Shown piece after piece: positions 33,601-45,242 of a stretch of DNA of 64,000 nucleotides (its first letter is position 1; each line of letters begins with the position of its first letter). The notes below the pieces were generated by a model, which was not told where the DNA came from, did not search any database, and saw only the letters and a program-made list of their open reading frames with translations. The stretch comes from Solen grandis (Eukaryota; Mollusca; Bivalvia; Adapedonta; Solenidae), in NCBI GenBank assembly GCA_021229015.1, contig CM037787.1:40480629-40544628 (forward strand), read 5' to 3'. The position numbers and the translations under genes are program-made.

Positions 33601-36600
33601 AAGCAAGGTCAAGAACACGTGGGGGTCGGTTAATGAGAGGTCCTCTCCGGTTATTGAGCCAGGAATGTCTTCATCACACAGCAGGGACTCAAGGTTCATG
33701 ATGTCTGTCAGAATCTGGGGGACAAATGGTTTAATGGGTGACTGCTCCCGTAATTTAACACTGTCATCAGTCGACTATCGCTGGGGGCGGGTCTTCGCTG
33801 GATCGGCCGGATCGGTTTCTTCCGTTTTGACTCGTCTAGGGGGGTAACTCCAGCATAGCTGCTCCGACCACCTCGCGTTCTGTCTTGTCTGATAGCTGCA
33901 GATAACAGAGTTAAACACACAAATCAGTAATTAGTAATGCACATTTATAAAGATCTCTGTTGTAATTGATCTAATAACAGACCTGTGGGGAGCAGTTAAA
34001 AATTTAACCTGCAATGTTTCACTTCACTCAGGTGTAAATGAGTACCTGAGAAGATAGTATGATTCCATGGCACTATAATGTCTATAATGTGGGCTGCCCT
34101 AAGTATGGTGCAAGACTCCCCAGGGAGACTGATAGATGGCTACTAGTTGCCTGATGACCTGTCACCAGGGGTAAAAGCTGGTGAATGTACACATGGCATG
34201 AATTTTTGTATTTTTAATAAATCTCCACTGTCCACAGACAAACATAATATACTTCCTGGCAGGCTCAAATTTGCCAATATTTGTAAAAGAAAAAATGGGA
34301 ATAATTCAAAGAATGAGAAAAATCAGATGAAAACTTAGGATCCCCCGACCCCTCCCCCCTGCCTCCTACAATTTACAATTCACATTCTACTCTGATTCTT
34401 AAGGAAAACCATGTATAAAACAGATCATAGAGAACATGGAGTCCCACTGAGGATAACTTACCCTCCAGTTTCATTCCCATCACAAGACATTTGGCAAATC
34501 TACATGCGGGACACTTCTTTCTGTTCTCTAATGTGATCTCACACTCTCCTTGCCGATGACACAGAAATGACTTCTTGTTCTGTACTGTGCGCTTGAAAAA
34601 ACCTTTACAACTCTCACATGTGAATATCCCATAGTGAAAACCTGTAAAGAACAAAAATATTCAATTCATTTTATTAATCTTTTTCACACTTTCATGGTAC
34701 ATTAGTTGGGAACATAATAAAAATTGAATTTTTTTATGAAGGTTCCTGAATTGTTTCAAAACTCATAAGAGTGATCATTTTCCTTCTTTTTGTAATTATT
34801 TCTGGAAAATTTAACAAGAGCTGTCAGAGGACAGCACGCTCGACTATTCAAAATGCTTGTTGGTAAATAAAATGAAATCTATTTAAATAGTCTGATACCC
34901 CTTAAAGTATTTATGATGTCTAAAATCAATCCCATGCCTAGTTACTGAGACATAAGCACAATAACACTGTGCATGCAAAACTTAAACCAAAAATCCAAGT
35001 TAGAAAAGGGCCATAATTTGCATCAGTCCAAAAGTTATCCTCCTGCTTTCTGATGCCCTTGAAGACACTCCTTAACTTTCTAGTCAATTCCACTTGTAAG
35101 CAATTTCTGAGATATAAGCTGGATAGTAGCTTGAATGCAAAAATTTAACCAAAATTCTAAGTTAAAAAGGGGCCATAACTTGTAATATATTCCATCAAAG
35201 TTATCTACCTTGATAGTATGATACCCCTTAAGTATTAAAATGTTTCAAATCAATCCCATGCCTGGATACTGAGATATTAGCATGAAAGTACCTTGCATGC
35301 AAAACTTTAACCAAAATTTCTAAGTAAAAAAGGGGCAATAATTTGTAACATATTCTTTCAAGAGTTATCTACCATGAAAGTATGATACCCCTAAACATAG
35401 ATTTTAGATTTTATTCAATTATTCCAGAAGGTCAATGACCCATGTGGATGTACAATTATCGTGATTTTGACAGGATAAAATCATAAATACATACAAATAC
35501 ATAGAAGTAATTACACAGTTGAAAATGATATAACTTATAACATCATTCAAATTTTAACAGTGTTTATGTATAATTCATGAACACTGACATCATCATTTTC
35601 TTAAATTAAACAAGTAGGTAGGTACAAGCCATAAAAACCTTTTCATATATTTTTTGACATTTGAAAGTGAAAAAGATGTTTATATATCTATTTGATACCT
35701 TATATATGTAATATTAATTATACACATGCATCACTTAGAAGAAACATACAGTTTTTCTGACATTTCCAGATAAATCTACATCCTCATACACCAGTTATCC
35801 TAACGAAACGAAAATTTAGGATAACGAATGAATAATAGAATAGATAACAAATACTGCCTTAAAATACTAATTTGTGATAAACATTACTTAGAATGACACA
35901 ACCCGTCTTCACAAATAATATCAGATAAATATCATTTCAAATATTAAAACATTAATAAATGCTCTAAAGTAGTTGACTCTGTCTCACTTCGAATGCTTTA
36001 CAAACAAATATACCTAATTTCCTAATAATAGCTTGATCTTCAGAGGACAGTAGCTCTACAAATTTATGCATATTAGGCCTTATACTATAATAAGATAAAA
36101 TATATTTGTTTCTTAGAACATTATACAGCTGACATTCAAGAACAAAATGGCATTCATCTTCTAATACATTGCAAATATTACATAATCTTTCAGTATATGG
36201 GACTGAATTAGGCTTAGCCCATCTACCAGTTTCAACTTGTAATCTATGTGATGATACTCTTAACCTAGTTAAACATTGTCTAAATTTAGAGATATGACAA
36301 AAATCTAAATAAGGTTGATATTTAAACGAAGAAATGTGTTTATATAAATGAGCTCTACTAGAATCATGTATCCTACCGTTCCAACCGTTCCAACATATTA
36401 AAGATGTTTCAAATCAATCGCATGCTTGATACTGAGATATAAGCATGAGAGTATCTTGCATGCAAAACTTTAACCAAAATTTATAAGTTAAAAAGGGGCC
36501 ATAATTTGTAATATATTCCATCAAGAGTTACCTACCTTGGTTGTATGATGCCCCTAAACATATTCATAAACTTTCAAGTCAATACCATGAATGGTTATTG

Positions 36601-38183
36601 AGATACAAACTAGATAGTAGCTTGCACGCAAAACTTTAACCAAATTTTCTATTGCATGCAAAACTTTAACCAAAATTTCTAAGTTAAAAAGGGGTCATAA
36701 TTCATATCAAATTCAGTCAAGAGTTATCTACCTTGGTTGTATGATGCCCCTGAACATATTTATAAACTTTCAAGTCAATACCATAAATGGTTATTGAGAT
36801 ATAAGGTTGATAGGAACTTGCACGTAAAACTTTAACCAAAAGCTGCAACGCCAACGCTGATGCCGACGCCAGGGTGACTACAATAGCTCTCATATTATTC
36901 GAATAGTCAAGCTAAAAACAAAGAATCAAATCAATTTCTTACAATATTTAGACATTGGTAACAATGACACAGATGAAATATTCAGTCTACCCACCTGAGA
37001 TATTGTCACTACAGATTGGACAGGGGCTGCCTGCCACGCCCACAGTGGATGGGTCAGTATACACAGGAACACTGATGGAGGTCCCAATGTCTGGCTGCTG
37101 CGCAATTGTCTCCCCTTCCTGTACGCTGGTATATGGCTCCCCTTCCACATCATCCGCCCCTACAACACCCGTTGAACTTGTGGACTGCACTGCAATATAC
37201 TTAGTGGGCGTGTCTTCAGAGCTGACAATGTTGGGGGTGTGGATGATGTATCGTTTACCCTCGTGTTCTATCACTTGCTGACAAGTCTGTGGAACCATGG
37301 GGCTGTCAAACTGTACTGATTGCGAGTTACCGTCTGCATTGTAACAAATCACTACCGAGTTTTTGTTCTGAGTGCCATCTGAACTAGTCACAACTCTGTT
37401 TTCACCACTCACCACTACAGCCTGATTGCTTTTTTCCAACTGTGATGTGGCTGAAGGAAGGAGGTTAATGCTTAAATCAGAACTTGCACCGGATATAAAA
37501 TTTGATGTCTGTTCATTGTCGAGAACGTAGGTGGCCCCACCTTGCTGGGACAACCGTAATCTCACGGGGAATGTACTAGCCTCAGTGCCTGGTTCTGGTT
37601 TAATCACAGTGTACACAGATTCTTGTCCTTTAACTGTAGCATCCCCTTCCACACTTGCATCAATGACTGCATCACTACTACTTGAAGCTTTAGAACGAAC
37701 AATCACTTTCTTAGGAGGCAGAACATGTTCACCAACACTCAGTCTGTCTGATTTCAGCTTCGCACTGTCTGTTGTCATGACAACATCACGGTTTCCCTGC
37801 GATGCCAGTGCTGTCAGAACATTAGCCATGGCAATATCTGACACTGTTGTGTGCTCATTCTCGCCGAGACTTGCTGAGACTTCCCCAGAGCTGGTGACAT
37901 AGTGCTTTGACAGGGCATTGGCAGCCATTTTGATTTTTAACATAGTTTTGATAGCATCGCTAGCTACATTAGGATTCAGGCCTTCTGCTTGTGGCAGTTG
38001 TCCCTGACTCTGCTGTATAAGTTTTGTCATCAAGTTTTGCTCACTGCTCAAATTATCACCAGAACTATTGTCTTCCATTGTCTGTGAGGCTATTTCTTGC
38101 TTTGAGCTTGTTGAAGATATTGATTGACTTATAGCTTGAAGTAACACTGGAGAAATACCAACATCACTGGTACTCCGCGACAT
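30684..38183 (-). CDS. NR5B: NR5B (DHR39-type) nuclear receptor, two frame slips
   Basis: A ligand-regulated or orphan transcription factor of the Ftz-F1/DHR39 subfamily, acting in the nucleus. The five coding exons are 38183-36995, 34641-34462, 33895-33529, 31672-31419 and 30940-30684, all with GT/AG sites. Residues 1-387 are a Ser/Thr-rich N-terminal domain. The DNA-binding domain has zinc cysteines 388, 391, 405, 408 and 424, 430, 440, 443, with P-box CESCKG. Then comes the Ftz-F1 box, [16 protein letters not shown]. The ligand domain has [28 protein letters not shown] and an AF-2 helix LLFELLKGE. These blocks match DHR39 more closely than NR5A. An acceptor sits 2 bp before the start ATG, so a 5' UTR exon exists upstream. 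Exon 3 needs one extra base within 33711-33774 and exon 4 one fewer at 31543-31546 to stay in frame; then about 748 residues result. Sequencing error or recent decay are both possible. Confidence 0.9.
32480..33200. repeat. Tandem units of about 160 bp in an NR5B intron
   Basis: About four units share GTTTCAAGTGAATACCTTTG and GTTGTGGAGACTGAATTTGC, spaced 158-164 bp. The end reads CGCCGACACCAGGGTGA and ATAGCTCTCACTATTC, the same terminus as the repeat at 34812-36915, so this is a copy of that family lacking its start. Confidence 0.75.
34812..36915 (+). repeat. AACAAGAGCTGTC-type repeat in an NR5B intron
   Basis: The copy starts AACAAGAGCTGTCAGAGGAC and ends GACGCCAGGGTGACTAC, ATAGCTCTC and ATTCGAATAGTCAAGC. 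The ends are partly complementary. The interior has tandem units of about 160 bp with AAAACTTTAACCAAAATT. It is interrupted at about 35398-36392 by a LINE fragment. A reverse-oriented fragment lies at about 42660-43063. Confidence 0.75.
35398..36392 (-). mobile_element. 5'-truncated LINE (non-LTR retrotransposon) fragment
   Basis: On the minus strand an open frame of about 135 codons (roughly 36378-35970), without an ATG start, ends the second LINE reading frame. It contains [33 protein letters not shown] and the terminal zinc motif [17 protein letters not shown]. This CxxC-x6-HxxxxC pattern is typical of the C-terminal end of LINE reverse-transcriptase proteins in molluscs. A non-coding tail of about 500 bp follows, ending AATAAAATCTAAAATC. 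Only the last part of the element is present, consistent with incomplete reverse transcription. Confidence 0.75.
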
Positions 38184-38224
38184 TTCTGAAAAAAAAATGA
38201 TAAGAAAACTATGGTACTGGTAAA

Positions 38225-39290
38225 AGATAAACCTGAGGACAAAATGACCCTATATGGCTCACCTTAGTACCATTGCTATTAGAATCTAAAACATTGTTTA
38301 ATATAGACATCACTTACTAATTAAGGGGGCCAAGATGGCCCTGAAGTCGTTCACCTGAGAAATACTGCATTCATTGCCTGTACAAGTTACTATATTATAG
38401 CATAGTTGAACTGAATACATAATCAATGAAATAATTTCAGTTAAACAAACCAGTAGATATGGCCAAATTTGAAGTCATTAACTTGACTGAGAGTTTATGG
38501 CTATTAAAATTGTCATAATACTTCAAAATGATTGCTTGGATAAAAAATCTAGATTCCAGAGTGTAAATACAAAAAGTGATTTATTTTTTTTTATATATAT
38601 CTAAAGGGCCATAACTCATGACCTAATGGGCCAATATTAGTCATAATCAAACATAACTGAGAGATTATGACCATAAACATGCTGTAAAATTAAAATAAGA
38701 CCGCTAAAAAATTTGAATATGCTACAGAGTAAACAAGATGAAATCTGGTATTGTTTGATAAAGGGCCATAACTCCCGACCTAATGGACAAATATCTGCCA
38801 TTTTCCAACTTGACCAAGAGATTATGGTCATAGTAGTTTTAATAAATTTTGAAGATGATTGTTTGACACTAAGTGTTAAAGTGAAATCTGGCATTTTTTT
38901 TTATTTTTTTTTATAAAAAGGGACATAACTCCTGACCTAATTGGCCAATATCAGCCATAATTGAATTTTTGAGAGATTATGGTCATAAACATTGTCTTAA
39001 AGTTTGAGGATGACTGATAAAAAATGAAGACGCTAGAGTGTAAACAAAGAGAAATCTGGCATGCTTTTATAATAAAAGGGGCTTAGCTCCTGAGTTAATT
39101 GGCCAATTTCAGCCATGATTGAACTCGATTGAGAGATTATGGTCATAAACATTGCCATAAAGTTTGAAGAGGATTGTTTAAAAAATGAAGATGCTAGAGC
39201 ATAAACACTAAAATTGTTGACTGACAACGCACGAAAGACATTCAAGTATTACAAAAGCTCACCATGAGCTTTACTCAGGTAAGCTAAAAA
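38225..39290. repeat. Repeat family D-like copy upstream of NR5B coding exon 1
   Basis: It begins with AATGACCCTATATGGCTCACC and GGGGGCCAAGATGGCCC, and ends with AAGCTCACCATGAGC and TACTCAGGTAAGC. Tandem units of about 150-180 bp share AGGGCCATAACTC, CCTAATTGGCCAATA and GAGATTATGGTCATAAAC. It probably lies in the receptor's 5' intron. Confidence 0.65.
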
Positions 39291-39889
39291 AAAAAATATA
39301 ACTCATCTGATAAAATGTGCAAAGTACAAAGTGCAAAAAAAAAAAAAAAGGCTTTTTTCCCTTCTTGATCAGCGGCCGTTCCCCTCTGAAAAATTCTTAA
39401 AATTCATGCAGTTTTCCCTAATTTTGCATCTTACTCTAGGATTTTTCTTTCACCAAATAAAAATAATGGTGGTATTTTCCCAAAAATATGATATTAAGGC
39501 CCCTTCCCTAATATCTGAAAAAAGGGCCTGGAAACAGGATAGCTGATCACATTTACTATTTGCGCATGCCCAAGCTTTAAAAGCTGAACTTACGATATTG
39601 AACCTGGTGAACAAGCCTGGTACCACAGTGGTTTTTTTCACTTTGTGGGGAAAGGGGTCCAGGCCCATAGAAGGGGGGAAAAGTGCATGAACAAGCTAAG
39701 AGGGGATTTTTTCTACTATGTATAATGTAAGTGTATTCGTGTATTTTACTCTTATTTAATGATGTTTTATTGTGTAAATGAATAATGAGAACAATAATAG
39801 AACATGTTTGAACAGTTTTATTAAGAATACAACATTTAAAAATGACACTGCAACAGTTAGTCCATGCACATAATATGGTAGAGGGGGGA

Positions 39890-40395
39890 AAATGAAAAAA
39901 AGGGAGGGGGGAAATATCATATATCTCCAGACAGGTGGGGGGGGAATATATATTCCAGACAGGGGGGGGGGGGGAATATATATTCCAGACAGGGAGGGAA
40001 GGGGGGGGGAATATATATTCCAGACAGGGGGGGGGGATAATATCAGACGGGGAGGGATATATATATATTCCAGACAGGGGGGGGGGGGTTGGGGGGGGGA
40101 TATAATATTCCAGACAGGGGGGGGGGGGGGGATATATATTCCAGACAGGGGGAGGGAATATATATTCCAGACAGGGGGGGGGGGAATATATATTCCAGAC
40201 AGGGGGGTGGGGGGGAATATATATTCCAGACAGGGGGTGGGGGAAATATATATTCCAGACAGGGGGGGGTGGGGGGATATATATTCCAGAGGGGGATATA
40301 TATTCCAGACAGGGGGGAGGGGGGAATATATATTCCAGACAGGGGGGGGGGGAAATATATATTCCAGACAGGGAGGTGGGGGGGGGGGGGGAAAT
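39890..40395 (+). repeat. G-run minisatellite with palindromic AATATATATT core
   Basis: About 17 imperfect units of 25-40 bp have the form AATATATATTCCAGACAGG followed by 5 to 13 G. The G strand has dozens of runs of four or more G, so stable G-quadruplex formation is likely in principle. Several long frames in both directions (up to 300 codons, encoding repeated PPPPVWNIY or GGGIYIPDR) arise from the repeat. On the NR5B sense strand the tract is C-rich. Confidence 0.9.
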
Positions 40396-41639
40396 GTCTC
40401 CTATATTCTCTGAATATTTTGACAAAAAAAAACCCCAAAAAACACTGTACCGCAAGCACCATTGCTTCAGGGATACCATATTCTATATTTAACAGGTTTA
40501 GCCAAGAAAAAGTACCCCGTATGTTGCTGCCCATTTAAAAAAGAAAAAAAAAATCATTGACCTCGATTGGTGAGATTCCGTTGGTCAGACCTCATCCAAC
40601 CAAACACATTAATTTTTGACTTCATGAACTGTTGTAGCATGATTCCTTCAGTAAGAGGGTGTTAAATTTATTGTACCCGATTGTCTTTATTTATCCCTTC
40701 CACGCAAACTAAGACCTAATTTATGAAAATCCACCAATTATCAAAGGAGTTAAAACAATTGAAACATGATGTACATTCTCAGTGGAAGAAGTTACCTGCC
40801 TTCTTATTATATATAAAGTCATTTATTTATTTATTTTTTTTTTTAAATGCTGCAGTTTTTCCGCCAAATCAGCATACCAAATATCTTTGAGCCAAAGTTG
40901 TGTTTACCTTTACAAGATCAGGGTTTTCCATAGCAATGTGACCTACACATGCCATGTTTATTTTTCAACATTAAGATTTCACTAAGATTAATTTAACACG
41001 GGCTCGGTAGAGTAAAATGTTCTGTTCAAACTTTCTACAGATCATCTGTAACATTGCTGCTTTAAAGAACCAATAAGATATCACAAATTAATTAAATTTC
41101 AAAATGGCATATATCTTTCTCTCTTTCTCTACATAAAATTATATTAATTTATACCTCCATACATGATAAGACATGAGGTTCCATGAGCTACTTAATTTGA
41201 CAACTGAATGGCAAAAAAAGCTCCTGTCAAATAACAACAGTATACTGATATAACACAAGATGTATCAAATCAACATTAATAACTGATAAACACATGTTCC
41301 TTGATGCATTTTATCCTTTGTTATACTAAATATCATACTTATTTCTCTTCATTCTGGTGTGAATGAAACCTCAGTCATACATATACACACACCAAAACGA
41401 CCTTCACCTTTACAGTCAGAAAGAACAGCCCTTTCACGTTTCTTTCTTTCTCATTTGTTAAATACAACAAAATCCCACTTTAACACCGTAATTGACATAT
41501 CTAAAAATCCAGATCATCAAATATGTCCCATTAATTCCAAACAAGTACTCACTGCTTCATGTATAGGGTTACTAACACCCCGCTTAACATGCAGATGCGT
41601 TCTGTTTTCCCAAAATTGCGTAGAGTGTGTTTACACCGT

Positions 41640-41945
41640 CCTCCGGCCATGACCTTGATCTTCCTACCGTCCTTCACTGTTCAAGCCGGCTTCCTCGATA
41701 CCGACTCGGTAGATATCTTAAAACCGGTTATGTAACCCAGCAAGATACGGTTTTCTGGTATTTTCGAAAGAAAGAGAAATACTTTTTGACATAAATGGCG
41801 GCCGAACTGCACAATTTCTAGATTTCCACTTCGTATCGACGTCAGATTGTTCGGGAGATCGATCGGAAGTTTACGTATGAGGAAGAATAGCGTCATCGGG
41901 AAATTACGACTTTATTACGGACTTTACCGACTAGCTGTATGAAAG
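41640..41945. promoter_or_regulatory. CpG-rich promoter-like region between NR5B and the M6PR-like gene
   Basis: CpG is far more frequent here than in the flanks. Motifs include AAATGGCGGCC (YY1-like) at about 41795, CGGAAG (ETS-like) and GACGTC at about 41840. TGACCTTGA at 41650-41658 reads TCAAGGTCA on the minus strand, which is the NR5-type monomer site. The divergent layout of the NR5B gene (minus) and the M6PR-like gene (plus), both with 5' acceptor sites implying upstream leader exons, fits a shared start region. This is inference; no transcript evidence is available. Confidence 0.4.
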
Positions 41946-42659
41946 GTAATCCTACTGCATAAACGGAAGCTGATCAAAACATGAATCATATTTATATATT
42001 TTGAAAGAGGAAGAAATCGAAAGCAGTTCTTGATGACATGCAGCGTAAAACCTTTTCCACATGAATGAAAAGAAACGCATTTTCACGATATAGACATCTA
42101 AATATAAGAGGGTGAGTCTCATAAATTGAAACCCTAAATTCAAAGATATGTTCTCTAGTTCAAGGAGAATTCTTTTCATCGTCAGAGTGATCTAGCTCTT
42201 CTTTATATTGTCATACTGTTATGCTATGTATGTTTAACCAGTTATACGTTAGTCAGATGTCAAATGAAACATACATTGTACCGGTATATGCCAATCTGAA
42301 AAAAAAAATCGTAGAAATAAAAATGCGATACATTAAGTCAAGCTTCTTTGTTCTTGTAGACCACTATACAATGTCTGGCCAGAGCATTGTTGGATGACCA
42401 GTGGAAATTCTAATTACTTGTCCAGATCAGCTTTCATTTCCCAGTGACATCTGCAAGTGAAAGCAAGGATATATACCAAAAGTTGTTTTTGTTGCAGTGG
42501 CCTTGAACGCACCAGAGTGCACAAAAGGGACAAGCTTTGGTCCTGCTTAAGTTCTTGGCCTTTTCTGTTATCTTTCTTTGTCAAAGGTGTCTATGAGTAC
42601 TCTTCAAACCTTACCATGCTGCCACCTGTAGCGCCCTTGGGTTAGGGCAATGTTGCATA

Positions 42660-43063
42660 CAGATAACACATATTCCTTCTTCTTGCAAAATGGGCACATT
42701 CCTGCTTATGTCTCAGAAATTGTTTATGGTATTGACTAGAAAGTTAAGGAGTGTACTCATGCAGAGGCATCAGAAAACCAAGGAGGATAACTTTTGGACT
42801 GAATTTATACAAATAATGGCCCTTTTCTAACTTGGATACTTGGTTAAAGTTTTGCACGCTCAATGTTATTATGCTTAAGTTATGTCTCAGTAACTAGGCA
42901 TAAAAATATTAAGAGGTATCAGACTCTCAAGGTATATCAGTTTTGACTATTATAATTATACAGGGTGAGGATATGTGAAGGACAAGAATTGAAATAGATT
43001 TCATTTGATTTGCCATCAAGCACTTTAAATAGTCTAGTGTGCTGTCCTCTGACAGCTCTTGTT
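42660..43063 (-). repeat. Fragment of the AACAAGAGCTGTC-type repeat
   Basis: The right end reads GTCCTCTGACAGCTCTTGTT, the reverse complement of the start of the copy at 34812. The interior contains GTTATGTCTCAGTAACTAGG and GGTTAAAGTTTTGCACGC. Only the 5' part is present. Confidence 0.65.
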
Positions 43064-43578
43064 ATTTTTGAGAACGCAGAGCCAAGGGGCATTAATTATG
43101 AACAGAAGACCCAAGCTGCAAACCCTGTCAGACTGTGCAAACCAGCCACCTAGAGCATACACACACAACATGTTTGGCCATTAAGCTCAACCCTGAGATC
43201 CAGCTTACCTGTATGTATGCCCAAGAACTGTAATGGGCCTAAACCAAGTTGCAGATTCTGAACTGTCAAGAATCTTGGAAATTTCTCAGAGGGGGTAATG
43301 GAGATGTCTGATTTCTTAGTTAATTATGACCTTATCTTATTTATATAAATAACTGTTGGTAGTTTTACCAAATAAACTTCTTTTTATCTTACTACATTGT
43401 TTTTGTGCATTTAATTTTATCTTTCACCATTTCTAAAAAAAAAAAAAGGTAAGTCATCTGACATCAAGACAGTGAATACAGGAGTGTAAAATAATCTTTT
43501 GTATTGATAGCTCTTTTTTGTATTTTAACATTCTAATTGCATTTATTCAGGTAACGGATCCCTACACTCCCTAAAACC

Positions 43579-45242
43579 ATGCTGAGTGTTGGTTCCATAC
43601 TTCTGCTGACTTTCTTCACACTGTTGATTGTCTACATTTGTGTTGGTAAGTGAGGCTTTATTTTCCAGTGATAGGATTTTTTTTTGTTGTTGCTGAAGCT
43701 TGCCTCTGAACATTTTTCTGTATATACATTTTGTATGTTGACTTAACCCTTTCCCTCATAGAGGACACCATAAAAAGACCTATGCGAACAGCTTAAAACC
43801 AGATCAGCCTGCGAGTTACTCGCAGGCTGATCAGGTTTTATGCTGTTTGCTGCTCCTCAGTGGTCTGGAAATGAGGATTTTGTAATTAAATTTGGTAAGG
43901 TTTAACTGTGGTTTTCTGCAGATCAGGCTTTATGTGATACCTTTTGAGGGCGTCAAAATGAGTATATATGAGGGAAAGGGTTAAAGAAATTGTGCACCAG
44001 AGAAAGTCTGGAAACATACGCAGCCGCATTAGGAATCAAACTCTTAATTCACAGATCCCTAATCTACGTGCTTGATGTAGAAGGGCTATTGTAAGAAGTC
44101 CATCTATCTGTACCAATTTTTTGTCTGGGCTGTAACTTTGTGACCCCTTCACCCTATAAATTAACTCAATTTGCACAAGGTTTGCCTCAATTCAAGTCCT
44201 TGAGATTTAATGATGTGTAATTCCATAAGCAGTGAGTGAGCAGATATCCTGGTAGATATCCAGTGTATATATTATTTATTTGATATGACCCACTTAAAGT
44301 AGAGTATCCTCTGAGTATCAACATGATGCTGAACACTAATAGATACAGCTGCTGTGTCAGAAATGTATTTAACCCTTTACTTCATGAATATTCATAAATT
44401 AATGATTGGATGAATATTAATTTACTGAACTTAATATGATATATGAACTAGCAGATTTTTCTTTGCCATGCAGACTGTGTAGAATTTGAGCTACAATATT
44501 GTATTAGCAAACAGAGCTGTCTGATCTGGGTCGTCTGTTTGCCAATGCATCAAAATGAGCTTATATGATATAAAGTGTTATAAAGACACTGTATTATATG
44601 CTTGTTAACTTTTAAATAAACATGGCAGGGTGACATTCTCTATATTACTTAATTATGTTTATGGATATTAAATTAGTATTGAAAGTAAAGGGTAATGCCA
44701 GTACTATATTGGCCAATACAGTTTCTTTATTCCGCTGTTTTTATGTATATCATCCCTGATGGCTGAGTGGTGACAGTGTCAACCTCTGAGAGAGAGGTTG
44801 CATATTCAATCCCCCACTGTAACATACAAAAGCCATTGAAATATGGTACTGGTAGCTCACTGTTTGGCCCTCAACATAAAGGTCAGTTCCACGGTGTGAT
44901 AGCATTCTTTTTGTTCATGGCCCAATATTAGTGTAGTAGCACTGTCTCCAAATGACTATAATATTGTCAGATGGATGTTAAACCCAACAAATAAACATTA
45001 ATGTTGCTAGTTGCTAGAATTCAAGAATGTTTATTTGTAATCTAAATCTTTATTTTCACTGGACTGTTACAGGAATGATGTACAAGAAGGCTGTGTATTG
45101 CTCTACCGGACTGGACGCATGTCCTAATATTAGTTTCTGGACATCACTACCCGGTCTGATCCGCGATGGCTATCTGTTTTTCTTGAGTCCGTGTCTAGGG
45201 GAGAGAGTGACCTATAGAATGTACACACAGATAGATACCTGA
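43579..45242 (+). CDS. Mannose-6-phosphate receptor-like C-terminal part
   Basis: There are two exons, 43579-43645 and 45073-45242 (donor GTAAGT, acceptor TGTTACAG, phase 1), giving 78 codons from the ATG at 43579. The reading starts LSVGSILLLTFFTLLIVYICVG, split here as LSVGSILLLTF and LIVYICVG, one membrane span. A cytoplasmic tail follows with MYKKAV, NISFWTSLPGLIRDGY and LSPCLGERV. This matches the end of the cation-dependent M6P receptor (LSVGSILL, VVGGFLYQ, FPHLAFWQDLGNLVADG), including the Phe-Trp pair needed for endosome sorting. The receptor carries acid hydrolases from Golgi to endosomes. The luminal sugar-binding domain should precede it, but none is seen between 41.9 and 43.5 kb. 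The apparent acceptor at 43551 would bring an in-frame TAA. So this is either a truncated gene, a gene with a one-base error, or one with distant 5' exons. Confidence 0.7.
43743..43984 (+). mobile_element. TTAA-A palindromic element
   Basis: It begins TTAACCCTTTCCCTCATAG and ends GAGGGAAAGGGTTAA, with TTAA at both ends. The central palindrome is built on GCCTGCGAGT and ACTCGCAGGC. It lies in the intron of the M6PR-like gene. Confidence 0.9.
44369..44582 (+). mobile_element. TTAA-B miniature element
   Basis: It begins TTAACCCTTTACTTCATG and AATATTCATAAATTAATG. The interior is TTTTTCTTTGCCATGCAG and AGCAAACAGAGCTGTC. It ends near ATAAAGTGTTATAA with decay of the right TTAA. It also lies in the M6PR-like gene intron. 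Confidence 0.75.
44755..44999 (+). repeat. tRNA-derived SINE
   Basis: The head is ATGGCTGAGTGGTGACAG and ATATTCAATCCCCCAC (degenerate A and B boxes). The body has GATAGCATTC and CCAAATGACTATAAT, and the tail is GGATGTTAAACCC with AACAAATAAAC. It shares its tail with the SINE at 4349-4522. Confidence 0.7.

Noticed and set aside
33711..33895. A mini-intron in NR5B exon 3 as explanation for the frame change
   Set aside because: Candidate GT/AG pairs give introns of 15 or about 88 nt with poor donors, and would remove basic hinge residues that look coding; a one-base slip is simpler, though not proven.
37531..37902. 123-codon plus frame
   Set aside because: Antisense shadow of the NR5B N-terminal exon.
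39577..40534. Proline/tyrosine-rich 300- and 163-codon minus frames and glycine-rich plus frames
   Set aside because: They are open only because the G-run minisatellite lacks stop codons in several frames; the repeated PPPPVWNIY pattern appears in more than one frame and both strands.
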